A DNA stretch of 64,000 nucleotides from Streptomyces monomycini. Its GTDB lineage: Bacteria > Actinomycetota > Actinomycetes > Streptomycetales > Streptomycetaceae. The stretch's first letter is position 1; every line of letters starts with the position of its first letter. The notes under the pieces are model-generated. The model saw only the letters and a program-made list of their open reading frames with translations, searched no databases and was not told the origin of the DNA. Below, piece by piece: positions 51,896 through 60,199 of the stretch. Both the position numbers and the translations under genes were made by a program. The stretch is from positions 39,020-103,019 of the forward strand of contig NZ_JAFIQY010000032.1 in assembly GCF_022271435.1 (NCBI RefSeq), read 5' to 3'.

Positions 51896-51962
51896 GCGGC
51901 CGCCCGGGCCCCGGCCGCCGGAAGCCTTCCCTCCGCCCGGGCGTGGTGGCACCGTCCGCGGC

Positions 51963-52358
51963 ATGGCGAACATCCCCGCGGATCTTTCGTACACCAAGGA
52001 CCACGAGTGGGTCCGGGTCAGAGGCGATCAGGTCACCGTCGGCATCACCGACCACGCGCAGCGGCAGCTGGGTGACATCGTCTATGCCGAACTGCCCAAG
52101 CAGGGTGAGCGGTTCGAGGCGGGTGACGCGTTCGGGTCGCTGGAGTCGGTCAAGGCCGTCACCGAGGTCTACGTACCGCTGACCGGTACGGTCCTCGTGG
52201 TCAACGACACCGTCAACGACGCCCCCGAGCAGATCAACGACGAGCCGTACGGCGCGGGCTGGCTGATCGTCCTCCGCCTGTCCCGGCCCGCCGAACTCGA
52301 CGCGCTGATGGACGCGAAGGGCTACGAGGGCTATCTCCAGGAGGGCACGGAGAGCTGA
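51963..52358 (+). CDS. gcvH: Glycine cleavage system H protein
   Basis: 131 residues. Lipoyl-domain with K64 in GSLESVKAVTEVY, the lipoylated Lys, and the N-terminal YTKDHEWVRV and ending NDEPYGAGWLIVL. It shuttles the aminomethyl group between the P, T and L proteins. No gcvP or gcvT is in the window, so it is a detached copy. Weak ribosome-binding site. The downstream gene is convergent. Confidence 0.95.
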   Translation: MANIPADLSYTKDHEWVRVRGDQVTVGITDHAQRQLGDIVYAELPKQGERFEAGDAFGSLESVKAVTEVYVPLTGTVLVVNDTVNDAPEQINDEPYGAGWLIVLRLSRPAELDALMDAKGYEGYLQEGTES

Positions 52359-52373
52359 CGGCCCGGCCCGCCG

Positions 52374-52985
52374 CTACAGCCAGCCGTTCTGACGGGCGGT
52401 ACGCGCCGCCTCCATACGGTTGCGCGTGCCGGTCTTGCCGATGGCGCCGGATAGGTAGTTGCGCACCGTCGCCTGCGACAGGTGCAGCTTCCCCGCGATG
52501 TCGGCGACGGTCGCCCCGTCCACGGACGCGGTCAGCACATCGCGCTCACGCTGGGTCAGCGGATTGGGCCCCGCGCTGAGCGCGGCGGCGGCCAGCCCCG
52601 GGTCGATGACCCGCTCCCCGGCCAGCACCCGCCGGATCGCCGCCGCCAGCTCCTCCACCGGCCCGTCCTTGACGAGGAACCCGGAGGCGCCCGCCTCCAT
52701 CGCCCGCCGCAGGTACCCGGGCCGCCCGAACGTCGTCACGATCAGCACCTTGCAGGACGGCAGCGCCTCCCGCAGCTCCGCCGCCGCGTCCAGCCCGCTG
52801 CGGCCCGGCAGCTCGATGTCCAGCAGCGCGATGTCCGGCCGCGCCTCCAGCGCCGTCCGCACGATCTCGTCCCCGGCCGACACCTGGGCGACGACCTCCA
52901 TGTCGTCCTCCAGGTTGAGCAGCAGCGCGAGCGCGCCCCGCATCATTCCCTGGTCCTCGGCCAGCAGGACTCTTACGCAGCTCAT
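52374..52985 (-). CDS. NarL/DesR-type response regulator
   Basis: 203 residues. Receiver: acidic pocket E10-D11 (LLAEDQ), D56 phospho-acceptor (ALLDIELPG), K106 (GFLVKD). HTH ~140-195: LTQRERDVLTASVDGATVADIAGKLHLSQATVRNYLS. The ending GTRNRMEAARTARQNGWL resembles RamR's. Its likely kinase is at 55.0-56.4 kb, separated by two genes. Starts at ATG 52985. Confidence 0.93.
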   Translation of the reverse strand: MSCVRVLLAEDQGMMRGALALLLNLEDDMEVVAQVSAGDEIVRTALEARPDIALLDIELPGRSGLDAAAELREALPSCKVLIVTTFGRPGYLRRAMEAGASGFLVKDGPVEELAAAIRRVLAGERVIDPGLAAAALSAGPNPLTQRERDVLTASVDGATVADIAGKLHLSQATVRNYLSGAIGKTGTRNRMEAARTARQNGWL

Positions 52986-53087
52986 GGCACCAGGGTAGAG
53001 CGCTGCGACACCATGCGAACGAGTGGTGTGGTGGTGCCGAGGCGAGGTAGCGATAAGGGGAATGCATTGCGCACCCCGGGAGGAACC

Positions 53088-53390
53088 TTGAAACGTCTGC
53101 GTGCCGCGGTCGGCATCTCGTGCGCCGCTGCGGCCCTGTGTCTGACGTGTCCGACGAGCGCCCAGGCGGCCACCGGCACGCTCACGGTCAACGGCGGCGA
53201 GAAATTCGTCAATCCGCACGACGGGGCCTGTTTTTCCTGGCCCAAGGCCGGTTTGGACATCAAGAACCAGACCAACCGCGAAGTGGTCGTGTACCGGGGG
53301 ACGAACTGCTCCGGCACCGTCGGGCAGGTCGTCCCGCCGGGGAAGTCGGCGAAAGCGCCCCGGGGGATCAGCGTGAAGATCCAGCGCTGA
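53088..53390 (+). CDS. Small secreted protein, TTG start
   Basis: 100 residues. TTG at 53088 (GGGAGGA just before) gives MKRLRAAVGISCAAAALCLTCPTSAQA, a clean signal peptide. An ATG at 53013 in the same frame would add an odd 25 residues. Mature part ~73 residues: GTLTVNGGEKFVNPHDGACFSW, NREVVVYRGTNCSGTVGQVVPPG, with two Cys, likely a small beta-fold. Unknown function; shares the spacer with the DesR-like regulator. Confidence 0.7.
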   Translation: MKRLRAAVGISCAAAALCLTCPTSAQAATGTLTVNGGEKFVNPHDGACFSWPKAGLDIKNQTNREVVVYRGTNCSGTVGQVVPPGKSAKAPRGISVKIQR

Positions 53391-53412
53391 CCCGCCGGGC
53401 CGGGCCGCCCAC

Positions 53413-53462
53413 GGCCGGCGCCGAGGACGCTCGTGCGGACAGCGCGGGCCTCGGCGCCGGCC
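53413..53462. terminator. 14-bp hairpin, long loop, between convergent genes
   Basis: GGCCGGCGCCGAGG (53413-53426) pairs exactly with 53449-53462; loop 22 nt. It lies between the small secreted protein and the condensation-domain gene. Confidence 0.75.
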
Positions 53463-53493
53463 GGCGGCTCGGCGCGGGTCGGAGCGTCAGGAC

Positions 53494-54897
53494 TCAGACG
53501 GGCGTCGCGGCGCCCTCGTGCGCCACCGACAGGACGATCTCCCGCAGCCGCTCGACGTACAGCCGCAGGCTGCCGTACGCGGCGTCGGTGTCCGGGTAGC
53601 GGCCGGCGAACTGCAGGCCCTCGTGGAGCCTGGTGATCCACGCGCACACCTGGTCGCCGTACGAGACCCGGATCAGCCCGTACGCCTTGAGGTGCTGCCA
53701 CTGTTCGGAGCCGGGGACGCCGCGCGCGTCGACGAACGAGACGATCGAGTACAGGTCGGGGGACGTGGGCCGGAAGTCCGAGCCCAGCAGCCGGAGCACG
53801 CGGGCGAGGGGAATCCGGGACAGCGACCGGTTCTCGCGTAACGCGGTACGGACCATCCGCATGGCGGTGTCGAAGTCCGGCGCCTGGCCCACGGGCACCT
53901 CGATCGGCGCGCCGCCCACGTACCAGCCCACGGAGTCCGACCACCGGGACTTCGCCCGGGTGTGGAAGGGCACGACGGTGCGGTACACCGGGTGGCCGCC
54001 GACGTCGCGGACGATGAGGCCGGTGGCCGCGAGGAAGCCGATGAAGCTGCCGCCGTACGGACGGCAGTACGCCTCGAAGGCGGCCGCCGCGGCGTCGTCC
54101 ACCAGCATCTCGTGCAGGAATTTCTGCGTGGGCAGCGGTCCGGCGGGGTCGAGGCCGAGGTCCAGGGGGAAGTTCGGCAGCTTCCCGTCGCACTGGGCGA
54201 TGAACTTCCGCCAGCGGGCGACGATCTCGTGCGTGTCGTCGACCTGGTCGGCGGTGCTGCGTTCGGTCGCGCAGAAGTCGACGTAGCTGGCGACGGGCGC
54301 CGCGTCCACGGTGCGGCGGTCGAGACCGGCCGCGTAGAGCTCGTGGATCTCGGCGGTGATCCGCTGGATGGAGTACGCGTCGACGTTGCTGTGGTCGAAC
54401 GCCATGTAGACACTCGTACTGTCGTCCCGGACGACCGCGGCGAAGATGAAGTTCGGCCAGCTGAGCGCGTCCGCCGCGGTGTCGAATCGATCCTGCAGAT
54501 GCTGGGTCAGCGCCGCCGCGTCGGTGAAGTCGCCGGCCTCCGTACGGTGCAGCTCGACGTCGCCGGCGTCGAGCGTGAACCGCTGCATCTCGTCACCGGC
54601 CCAGCGGAAACCGCTGCGCAGCGTCTCGTGCCGGAGGGTCCAGGTCCGCAGCGCCTCCTGCAGGACGTCGAGGTCGGCTCTCTGCGGTATGTCGAAGGCC
54701 GTGCCGAGCCAGGTGGGGACGAACAGCCCGTCCTCGCGTACCGATCGTGCCGTGCGCACGTGGGATTCCTGGATGTAGGCGGGCGGGCGCGCATCGTTCG
54801 GCAAGCTCGTGGCGGCCTCGACGACCGCCGGGTGCAGGGTCCACTCCACGAGGCGTCCGGGCCGGACCTCGCAACGCTGGATGTCGGTCATGCGCAC
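53494..54897 (-). CDS. Stand-alone condensation-domain / PapA-like acyltransferase
   Basis: 467 residues from GTG 54897 (GGAG 7 bases upstream). FVPTWLGTAFDIPQRADLDVLQEALRTWTLRHETLR is the usual start of a condensation domain. The active-site motif is AFDHSNVDAYS (H169, D173), a variant of HHxxxDG that keeps the second His and the Asp. No adenylation or carrier domain is nearby. It could acylate or amidate a small molecule, as PapA5-like enzymes do. It lies between the DesR-like regulator and its presumed kinase. Confidence 0.8.
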   Translation of the reverse strand: MRMTDIQRCEVRPGRLVEWTLHPAVVEAATSLPNDARPPAYIQESHVRTARSVREDGLFVPTWLGTAFDIPQRADLDVLQEALRTWTLRHETLRSGFRWAGDEMQRFTLDAGDVELHRTEAGDFTDAAALTQHLQDRFDTAADALSWPNFIFAAVVRDDSTSVYMAFDHSNVDAYSIQRITAEIHELYAAGLDRRTVDAAPVASYVDFCATERSTADQVDDTHEIVARWRKFIAQCDGKLPNFPLDLGLDPAGPLPTQKFLHEMLVDDAAAAAFEAYCRPYGGSFIGFLAATGLIVRDVGGHPVYRTVVPFHTRAKSRWSDSVGWYVGGAPIEVPVGQAPDFDTAMRMVRTALRENRSLSRIPLARVLRLLGSDFRPTSPDLYSIVSFVDARGVPGSEQWQHLKAYGLIRVSYGDQVCAWITRLHEGLQFAGRYPDTDAAYGSLRLYVERLREIVLSVAHEGAATPV

Positions 54898-55014
54898 AGG
54901 GGTTCTCCGTTCGTAGTCGCGGGAACTCAGCTACAGGTTGTCCCGGACGGGGCGGGAGTTATCCCATGAGAGCGAAGTTGCACCGTGGGGCGGAACTGTG
55001 CGGTAAAGGACACG

Positions 55015-56373
55015 CTAGCGTCCCGTGAGCTCCTCGCCGCCCACCGGCAGCTCCGCCACCAGCCGGAATCCCCGGCGGCCGTCCGGCCCGGCGTCCAGCG
55101 CGCCGCCGGCGGCCGCGAGGCGTTCGGTGAGGCCCTTGAGGCCGGTGCCGCCGGTGGTGGCGGGTGCGGCGGACGGGGCGGGGCCGTGGCCGTCGTCGGT
55201 GACGGTGAGGCGGGCCCGGTCGCCGGCGGCGTCGGTACGGACCTCGATCTCGCAGCGGGTCGCGCCGCTGTGCCGCACGGTGTTGGTGACGCCTTCGCGC
55301 ACCACCCAGCCGAGCAGCGCGCTCGCCTGCGGGGGCAGCGGCGGGCCGGACTCGCGTACGACGGGTTCGATGCCGGCGGCCTCCAGGGCGGACCGGGCGC
55401 GGTCCAGCTCGGTGCTCAGACTGCCCTCGCGGTAGCCGGTGACCGCCTCGCGGATCTCGGTGAGCGCCTGGCGGCCCACCGCCTCGATGTCGGCGGTCTG
55501 GGCCAGCGCCGCGTCGAGGTCGCGCGGCGCGAGCCGCCGTACCGCCTCCGCCTTGACCACGATCACCGACAGGGTGTGGCCGAGCAGGTCGTGCAGGTCC
55601 CGGGAGAAGCGCAGGCGTTCCTTCTCCACGGCGGTGCGGGCCAGCTCCTGGCGGGTCGCGTCGAGCTGCTTGACGGTGTCGAAGAGGCTCAGGACGGTCG
55701 CGGTGACCATGCCGGAGATGAAAGTGCCGTAGCCGATGGCGGCGGCCTCCCAGTGGTCGCCGACGAGCCGGCCCGCGATGGTGCCCGCGGAGCCGCTGAG
55801 GACGAACAGCAGGATGAAGTGGGGCTTGCCGCGGATCGCCCGGACCGCACCGGAGGCCAGGGAGAGGAGCGGGAAGAAGAGCAGCCAGGCGTGGCCGAAG
55901 GTGATCGAGATGGCGTAGGTGACGGCGGTCAGGGCGGCGAGGCCGTACACGGGGACGCGGGAGTCGCGGTAGCGGGGGTTGAAGGCCGAGAAGACGACGA
56001 AGATGTAGATCGAGTTGAAGGCGAGCAGGCCGAGCCCCGCCAGCCAGGTGTTCTGCGACTTGCCGCTGATGATGTTGGACAGGGCGCCGATGCCCATCAG
56101 CAGCCACGGCAGGAAGGTGAAGGCGCGCGGTCCCTTGTCGGGGGTGCCCTTGGCGGGGGCGCTCCCGTCGCTCGTCCCGGCCTCGACGGCCCGGTGCGGC
56201 TCGATGGGTACGTCGAGCAGGCCGGACCAGCCCGGCCGGGCCTGCTGACGGGGGCGGCGCCGGCCGGGCCGGCGCCGCCCGCCGCACGCGCCCTGCGCCT
56301 CTTGGCCGTCTCGCCCGTCCTGTCCTTCCTGCCCGTTCTGGCCGTCCGCCTCGGTCTGCCGGTTCCTGCGCAC
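55015..56373 (-). CDS. DesK-type sensor histidine kinase
   Basis: About 452 residues from GTG 56373. The N-terminus is Gln/Gly/Asp/Arg-rich, then 5-6 membrane segments (~85-235). HisKA_3 dimer domain with H260 in FSRDLHDLLGHTLSVIVVKAEA, then a HATPase with VREGVTNTVRHSGA (N box), DDGHGP and GTGLKGLTERL. A start at 56571 is possible but it would begin inside the promoter of the divergent MaoC operon. Partner of the response regulator at 52.4-53.0 kb. Confidence 0.88.
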   Translation of the reverse strand: MRRNRQTEADGQNGQEGQDGRDGQEAQGACGGRRRPGRRRPRQQARPGWSGLLDVPIEPHRAVEAGTSDGSAPAKGTPDKGPRAFTFLPWLLMGIGALSNIISGKSQNTWLAGLGLLAFNSIYIFVVFSAFNPRYRDSRVPVYGLAALTAVTYAISITFGHAWLLFFPLLSLASGAVRAIRGKPHFILLFVLSGSAGTIAGRLVGDHWEAAAIGYGTFISGMVTATVLSLFDTVKQLDATRQELARTAVEKERLRFSRDLHDLLGHTLSVIVVKAEAVRRLAPRDLDAALAQTADIEAVGRQALTEIREAVTGYREGSLSTELDRARSALEAAGIEPVVRESGPPLPPQASALLGWVVREGVTNTVRHSGATRCEIEVRTDAAGDRARLTVTDDGHGPAPSAAPATTGGTGLKGLTERLAAAGGALDAGPDGRRGFRLVAELPVGGEELTGR

Positions 56374-56740
56374 GTTCCGTACTGCCTCTTCCCTGTTCCG
56401 CGCCGCTGTCCGCGCTCCGCCCGCGACGCTACCGACGCCGTCCGCGGCCTCGGCAGGGGTGAATGTACGCGGTCGGTACCGACAAATGTCACAGAGGCGG
56501 GCGGTGGGTGCGCCGCGCCCGCCTGACGGGGCGTCAGGGGGTTCCGGGCTTCCGCCGGATCGGCTATACATGGGAGCCGTCGGATAGAACGCGTTCTAGA
56601 ACGGCGGGCCGGGCGCCGTGGCCGGCCCCGTACCGCCCGGACCGCCGACGCGACGGCCGACCGCAGGCGACCCCGGCACGGCCGACGGTGCGGACGGCCG
56701 GGCCGGGGTCTTCCCACCGTGGTGAAGGAGCAGCAGCCCC
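56374..56740. other. Divergent promoter region, kinase / MaoC operon
   Basis: About 370 bases without a gene. GCTATACATG near 56564-56573 offers a -10-like TATACAT for the plus strand, followed closely by the KstR-like operator. The rest, to the MaoC start, is GC-rich leader sequence. Confidence 0.5.
56585..56598. promoter_or_regulatory. KstR-like operator, perfect palindrome
   Basis: TAGAACGCGTTCTA is an exact 14-bp palindrome and a full match to TnnAACnnGTTnnA. It lies just downstream of a -10-like TATACAT and 142 bp before the MaoC ATG. Confidence 0.8.
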
Positions 56741-57607
56741 ATGCCCATCGACGCCGCCAAGGCCACCTCCGCCGAGCCGCGGACCACCGAACTCGCCTGG
56801 GAGCCGAAGGACGTCCTGCTCTACCACCTGGGCATCGGCGCCGGCGTGCCCGCCACCGACCCCGGCGAGCTGCGCTACACCCTGGAGAGCGAGCTGCACG
56901 TACTGCCCAGCTTCGCGACGGTGGCGGGCGGCGGCATGGCACTGGCCGGCGGCCTGTCCGCGCCCGGCATCGACGTGGACCTGGCCGCCGTCCTGCACGG
57001 CGGCCAGACCGTGACCGTGCACCGGCCCCTGCCCGTACGGGGCCGGGCCGTCCAGACGTCCACCGTGCCCGCCGTGTACGACAAGGGGAAGGCCGCGGTC
57101 ATCGTGCTGCGCTCCGAGACGGCCGACGACGACGGGCCGCTGTGGACGTGCGACACGCAGATCTTCGTCAAGGGGGAGGGCGGCTTCGGCGGGGAGCGGG
57201 GCCCGTCCAGCAGGCGGGAGCTTCCCGAGCGCGCGCCGGACCGTACCGTCGAGCGGCCCGTACGGGAGGACCAGGCCCTGCTCTACCGGCTGTCCGGTGA
57301 CTGGAACCCCCTGCACGCCGACCCCGAGTTCGCCAAGCTGGCCGGCTTCGACCGGCCGATCCTGCACGGGTTGTGCACCTACGGCATCACGCTGAAGGCG
57401 GTGGTGGACGAGGTGCTGGACGGCGACGTGGCGCGCGTCACCGCGTACACGACCCGGTTCGCCGGGGTGGTCTTCCCCGGCGAGACGCTGCGCGTCCGCA
57501 TGTGGCGGGAGCCGGAGGGGGTCCTGGTGTCGGTCACGGCGGCCGACCGGGAGGACGCGCCGGTCCTGGCGGACACCGCCGTCGAGACCGGCCCGCCGGG
57601 TGTGTGA
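56741..57607 (+). CDS. MaoC / hydratase-2 enoyl-CoA hydratase (Hsd4B-like)
   Basis: 288 residues, two hotdog domains. The C-terminal one holds the hydratase-2 motif with D187 and H192 (LSGDWNPLHADPEFAKLAGFDRPILHGLCTYG). The N-terminal half is the inactive partner hotdog. The form is that of eukaryotic MFE-2 hydratase 2 and mycobacterial Hsd4B, which hydrates enoyl-CoA in sterol side-chain beta-oxidation. First gene of an operon with an alcohol dehydrogenase and an SDR, behind a perfect KstR-like site. Confidence 0.88.
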   Translation: MPIDAAKATSAEPRTTELAWEPKDVLLYHLGIGAGVPATDPGELRYTLESELHVLPSFATVAGGGMALAGGLSAPGIDVDLAAVLHGGQTVTVHRPLPVRGRAVQTSTVPAVYDKGKAAVIVLRSETADDDGPLWTCDTQIFVKGEGGFGGERGPSSRRELPERAPDRTVERPVREDQALLYRLSGDWNPLHADPEFAKLAGFDRPILHGLCTYGITLKAVVDEVLDGDVARVTAYTTRFAGVVFPGETLRVRMWREPEGVLVSVTAADREDAPVLADTAVETGPPGV

Positions 57608-57665
57608 GGACAGGCCCGGCCGCACATGACCACCCCACTCTGGCCGCCCCGCGAAGGGAGCGCAC

Positions 57666-58751
57666 ATGCGCGCAGCGATTCAGCACCAGACAGGGCAGGA
57701 CAAGCTGGAAGTCGTCGATGGCATCGAGGCGGTCGGGTTCGGCCCGGGAAAGGTCCGTATCCGCATCCGGGCCACCGGGCTGTGCCACTCCGACCTGTCC
57801 GCGATGAGCGGGGTGCTGCCGCAGCCCGCCCCGTTCGTCCCCGGGCACGAGGGCGCGGGCGAGATTCTGGAGGTGGGTGACGGCGTCGCGGGCCTGTCGG
57901 CGGGCGACCGGGTGCTGATGTGCTGGCTGCCCGCCTGCGGTACGTGCCCGTCCTGCAAGCGCGGCCAGACCCACCTGTGCCTGGCCGGGTTCATGAACGC
58001 CGGCACCCCCAACTTCCGCCGCCCCGGCGCCGACCCGTCCGACGTCTTCGGCTTCGCGGGCACCGGCACCTTCGCGGAGGAGGTGGTGGTCGCCGCCAAC
58101 TGCGCCGTACCGATCCCGGACGACGTGCCGTACGAGATCGCGGCGCTGATCGGGTGCGGGGTGACGACGGGGCTGGGTGCCGCGCTGAACACCGCGCGGG
58201 TGGAGCCCGGCTCGTCGGTCGCCGTCCTCGGCTGCGGCGGCGTGGGGATCTCCGCCGTCCAGGGCGCGCGGGTGTGCGGGGCCACGTCGATCGTCGCGGT
58301 GGACCCGGTGGAGACGCGGCGCGAGGCGGCGCTGCGCTTCGGCGCCACGGAAGCGGTCGCCCCGGAGGCGCTGGCCGACGCCGTGCAGCGGATCACCGCC
58401 GGTGAAGGCTTCGACTACGTCTTCGAGGTCGTCGGCAAGTCCGCCACCGCGCGCACCGCTTACGAGGCGACGCGGCGCGGCGGCACCCTCTGCGTCGTCG
58501 GTGCCGGGGCGATGGACGATCACTTCCAGGTCAACATGTTCGAGCTGTTCTTCGACGAGAAGCGCATCCTGCCGTCGCTGTACGGGGGCGGGGACGTGCT
58601 GCGCTCCTACGAGCGGGCCGTCGCCCTGTGGCGGGCGGGCCGCATCGACCTGGCGGGGCTGATCACCCACCGGGTGCGGCTCACCGAGATCAACGAGGCG
58701 CTGGAGCAGATGCGGACCGGCGTCGCGCTCCGTACGTGCGTCGAGATGTGA
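57666..58751 (+). CDS. Zinc-dependent alcohol dehydrogenase (class III-like, MDR family)
   Basis: 361 residues. Catalytic zinc ligands C40 and H61 with E62 (GHEGAGEI); structural zinc C91, C94, C97 and C105 (CGTCPSCKRGQTHLC). Rossmann motif AVLGCGGVGISAVQGA. Alike to NDMA- or glutathione-independent ADHs of actinobacteria. Second gene of the MaoC operon. Could oxidise the 3-hydroxy- or a terminal alcohol intermediate. Confidence 0.92.
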   Translation: MRAAIQHQTGQDKLEVVDGIEAVGFGPGKVRIRIRATGLCHSDLSAMSGVLPQPAPFVPGHEGAGEILEVGDGVAGLSAGDRVLMCWLPACGTCPSCKRGQTHLCLAGFMNAGTPNFRRPGADPSDVFGFAGTGTFAEEVVVAANCAVPIPDDVPYEIAALIGCGVTTGLGAALNTARVEPGSSVAVLGCGGVGISAVQGARVCGATSIVAVDPVETRREAALRFGATEAVAPEALADAVQRITAGEGFDYVFEVVGKSATARTAYEATRRGGTLCVVGAGAMDDHFQVNMFELFFDEKRILPSLYGGGDVLRSYERAVALWRAGRIDLAGLITHRVRLTEINEALEQMRTGVALRTCVEM

Positions 58752-58803
58752 CCCGTCCCGGCGCGGGTGGCACGCCCCCGACGAACGAGAGGAAGCCGAG
58801 AAC

Positions 58804-59757
58804 GTGACTCTTCCCACCGAACGGCCGCTCGACGGCCTGACCGCGATCGTCACCGGGGCGGGCCGCGGCCTGGGCCGGGCGGAGGCGCTGGAACTCGCCC
58901 GGCTCGGCGCGGCCGTCGTCGTCAACGACTACGGGCAGCCCGGCCGCGACGGCTCCGGCGCCGCGTCGGCGGCCCCGGCCGAGGAGACCGCCGCCGAGAT
59001 CCGCGCGGCGGGCGGCGAGGCCGTCGCGCACGTCGGCGACGTCGCCGACCACGAGACGGCGAGCGGCCTGGTCCGGGAGGCCGTGGACCGCTGGGGCAAG
59101 CTGGACGTCCTGGTCAACAACGCGGGCATCCTGCGCGACCGGATGGTGTTCTCCATGACGGAGGACGAGTGGGACACGGTGATCCGCGTCCACCTCAAGG
59201 GCCACTTCAACACCACGCACTTCGCCGCCGCCCACTGGCGCGAACGCTCCAAGGCCGCCGGCGCCGCCGTGTACGGGCGGATCGTCAACACCTCGTCCGA
59301 GGCGTTCCTCGCGGGCTCGGCGGGCCAGCCCAACTACGCGGCGGCCAAAGGCGGCATCGTCGGCCTGACCACCTCCTCGGCGCTCGCGCTGGCCAAGTAC
59401 GGCGTCACCGTCAACGCCATCTGCCCGCGCGCCCGTACCCGGATGACCGAGGACGTCTTCGCCGGGTTCGAGGTACCGGGGGAGGGGGCTCTCGACGCGC
59501 TGGCCCCCGAGCACGTCGCGCCCCTCGTCGGCTACCTGGCCTCGCCCGCCGCGGCGCGGGTCAACGGGCAGGTGCTCGTGGTGCACGGCGGCATGGTCGC
59601 GGTGGTCGAACGGCCCAGGGTGGCCGCGCAGTTCGACACCGCGAAGGACGCTTTCACGTACGCGGAGCTGGACGGCGTCCTGACGCCGTACTACGCGGAG
59701 CGCCCGCCGAACGAGACGTTCGCGGCGGCGGAGGTGCTCGGCCTCAAGCGCAGGTGA
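58804..59757 (+). CDS. SDR, 3-hydroxyacyl-CoA dehydrogenase type (Hsd4A-like)
   Basis: 317 residues from GTG 58804. TGAGRGLG (17-24), NDYG (41-44), NNAG (105-108), S164/S165, Y178 and K182 (YAAAK). The N-terminal insert (GQPGRDGSGAASAAPAEET) and length match the SDR half of MFE-2 and mycobacterial Hsd4A (~317 residues, from memory). It would oxidise the 3-hydroxyacyl-CoA made by the MaoC hydratase two genes upstream. Confidence 0.9.
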   Translation: MTLPTERPLDGLTAIVTGAGRGLGRAEALELARLGAAVVVNDYGQPGRDGSGAASAAPAEETAAEIRAAGGEAVAHVGDVADHETASGLVREAVDRWGKLDVLVNNAGILRDRMVFSMTEDEWDTVIRVHLKGHFNTTHFAAAHWRERSKAAGAAVYGRIVNTSSEAFLAGSAGQPNYAAAKGGIVGLTTSSALALAKYGVTVNAICPRARTRMTEDVFAGFEVPGEGALDALAPEHVAPLVGYLASPAAARVNGQVLVVHGGMVAVVERPRVAAQFDTAKDAFTYAELDGVLTPYYAERPPNETFAAAEVLGLKRR

Positions 59758-59915
59758 GTCCTCCGGCCCCCGGACACACCCGACGGCCGTGCCCGCCGTG
59801 CCCCTGACCGGGTGGCACGGAGGTCACGGCCGTCGCGTGGCGCGCGGTCCGGGGCGGGCCCCACGGCCCGGGGCGGCCCCGGAGGCTCGGACGCGGGCTC
59901 TCGGGAGTCCTGCGG

Positions 59916-60065
59916 CTACTGGTCCCGGCGGTGCCTGCCGTTCGGGGACGCGGCGGTGTCCTCCGAGGCGGCCGGGCCACGGTGTTTGCCGGCGCCTGCC
60001 GCCGCGGCGGCCCGGTCGGCGTCCTGCTGGTGCGCCTGGGTCGTATCGGTTCGGGCTTCGGACAT
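59916..60065 (-). CDS. Small hydrophilic protein (49 residues)
   Basis: MSEARTDTTQAHQQDADRAA... ending SPNGRHRRDQ. No hydrophobic segment; Ala/Asp/Arg/His-rich with two GKHRG / GRHRR patches. Streptomyces genomes carry similar short hydrophilic proteins with GRHRR/GKHRG ends. GGAG lies 11 bases before the ATG. Function unknown. It is followed by the SDR stop on the other strand. Confidence 0.55.
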   Translation of the reverse strand: MSEARTDTTQAHQQDADRAAAAAGAGKHRGPAASEDTAASPNGRHRRDQ

Positions 60066-60199
60066 GCGGGGAGTCACTCCGTCGGATCGCTTACGGCGGT
60101 ACGCGTCGGACCTCTCCCAGTCACCACTGGGAAGTGCCGCGGCGAGATGCCGTCGGCGGCCGGTCGACCGCCGATCCTAACGAAGCGAACGATCTTGCT

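Noticed and set aside
55015..56571. Histidine kinase start at 56571
   Set aside because: The extra N-terminus is low-complexity and would begin in the promoter/operator region of the divergent MaoC operon; GTG 56373 has a better upstream purine tract.
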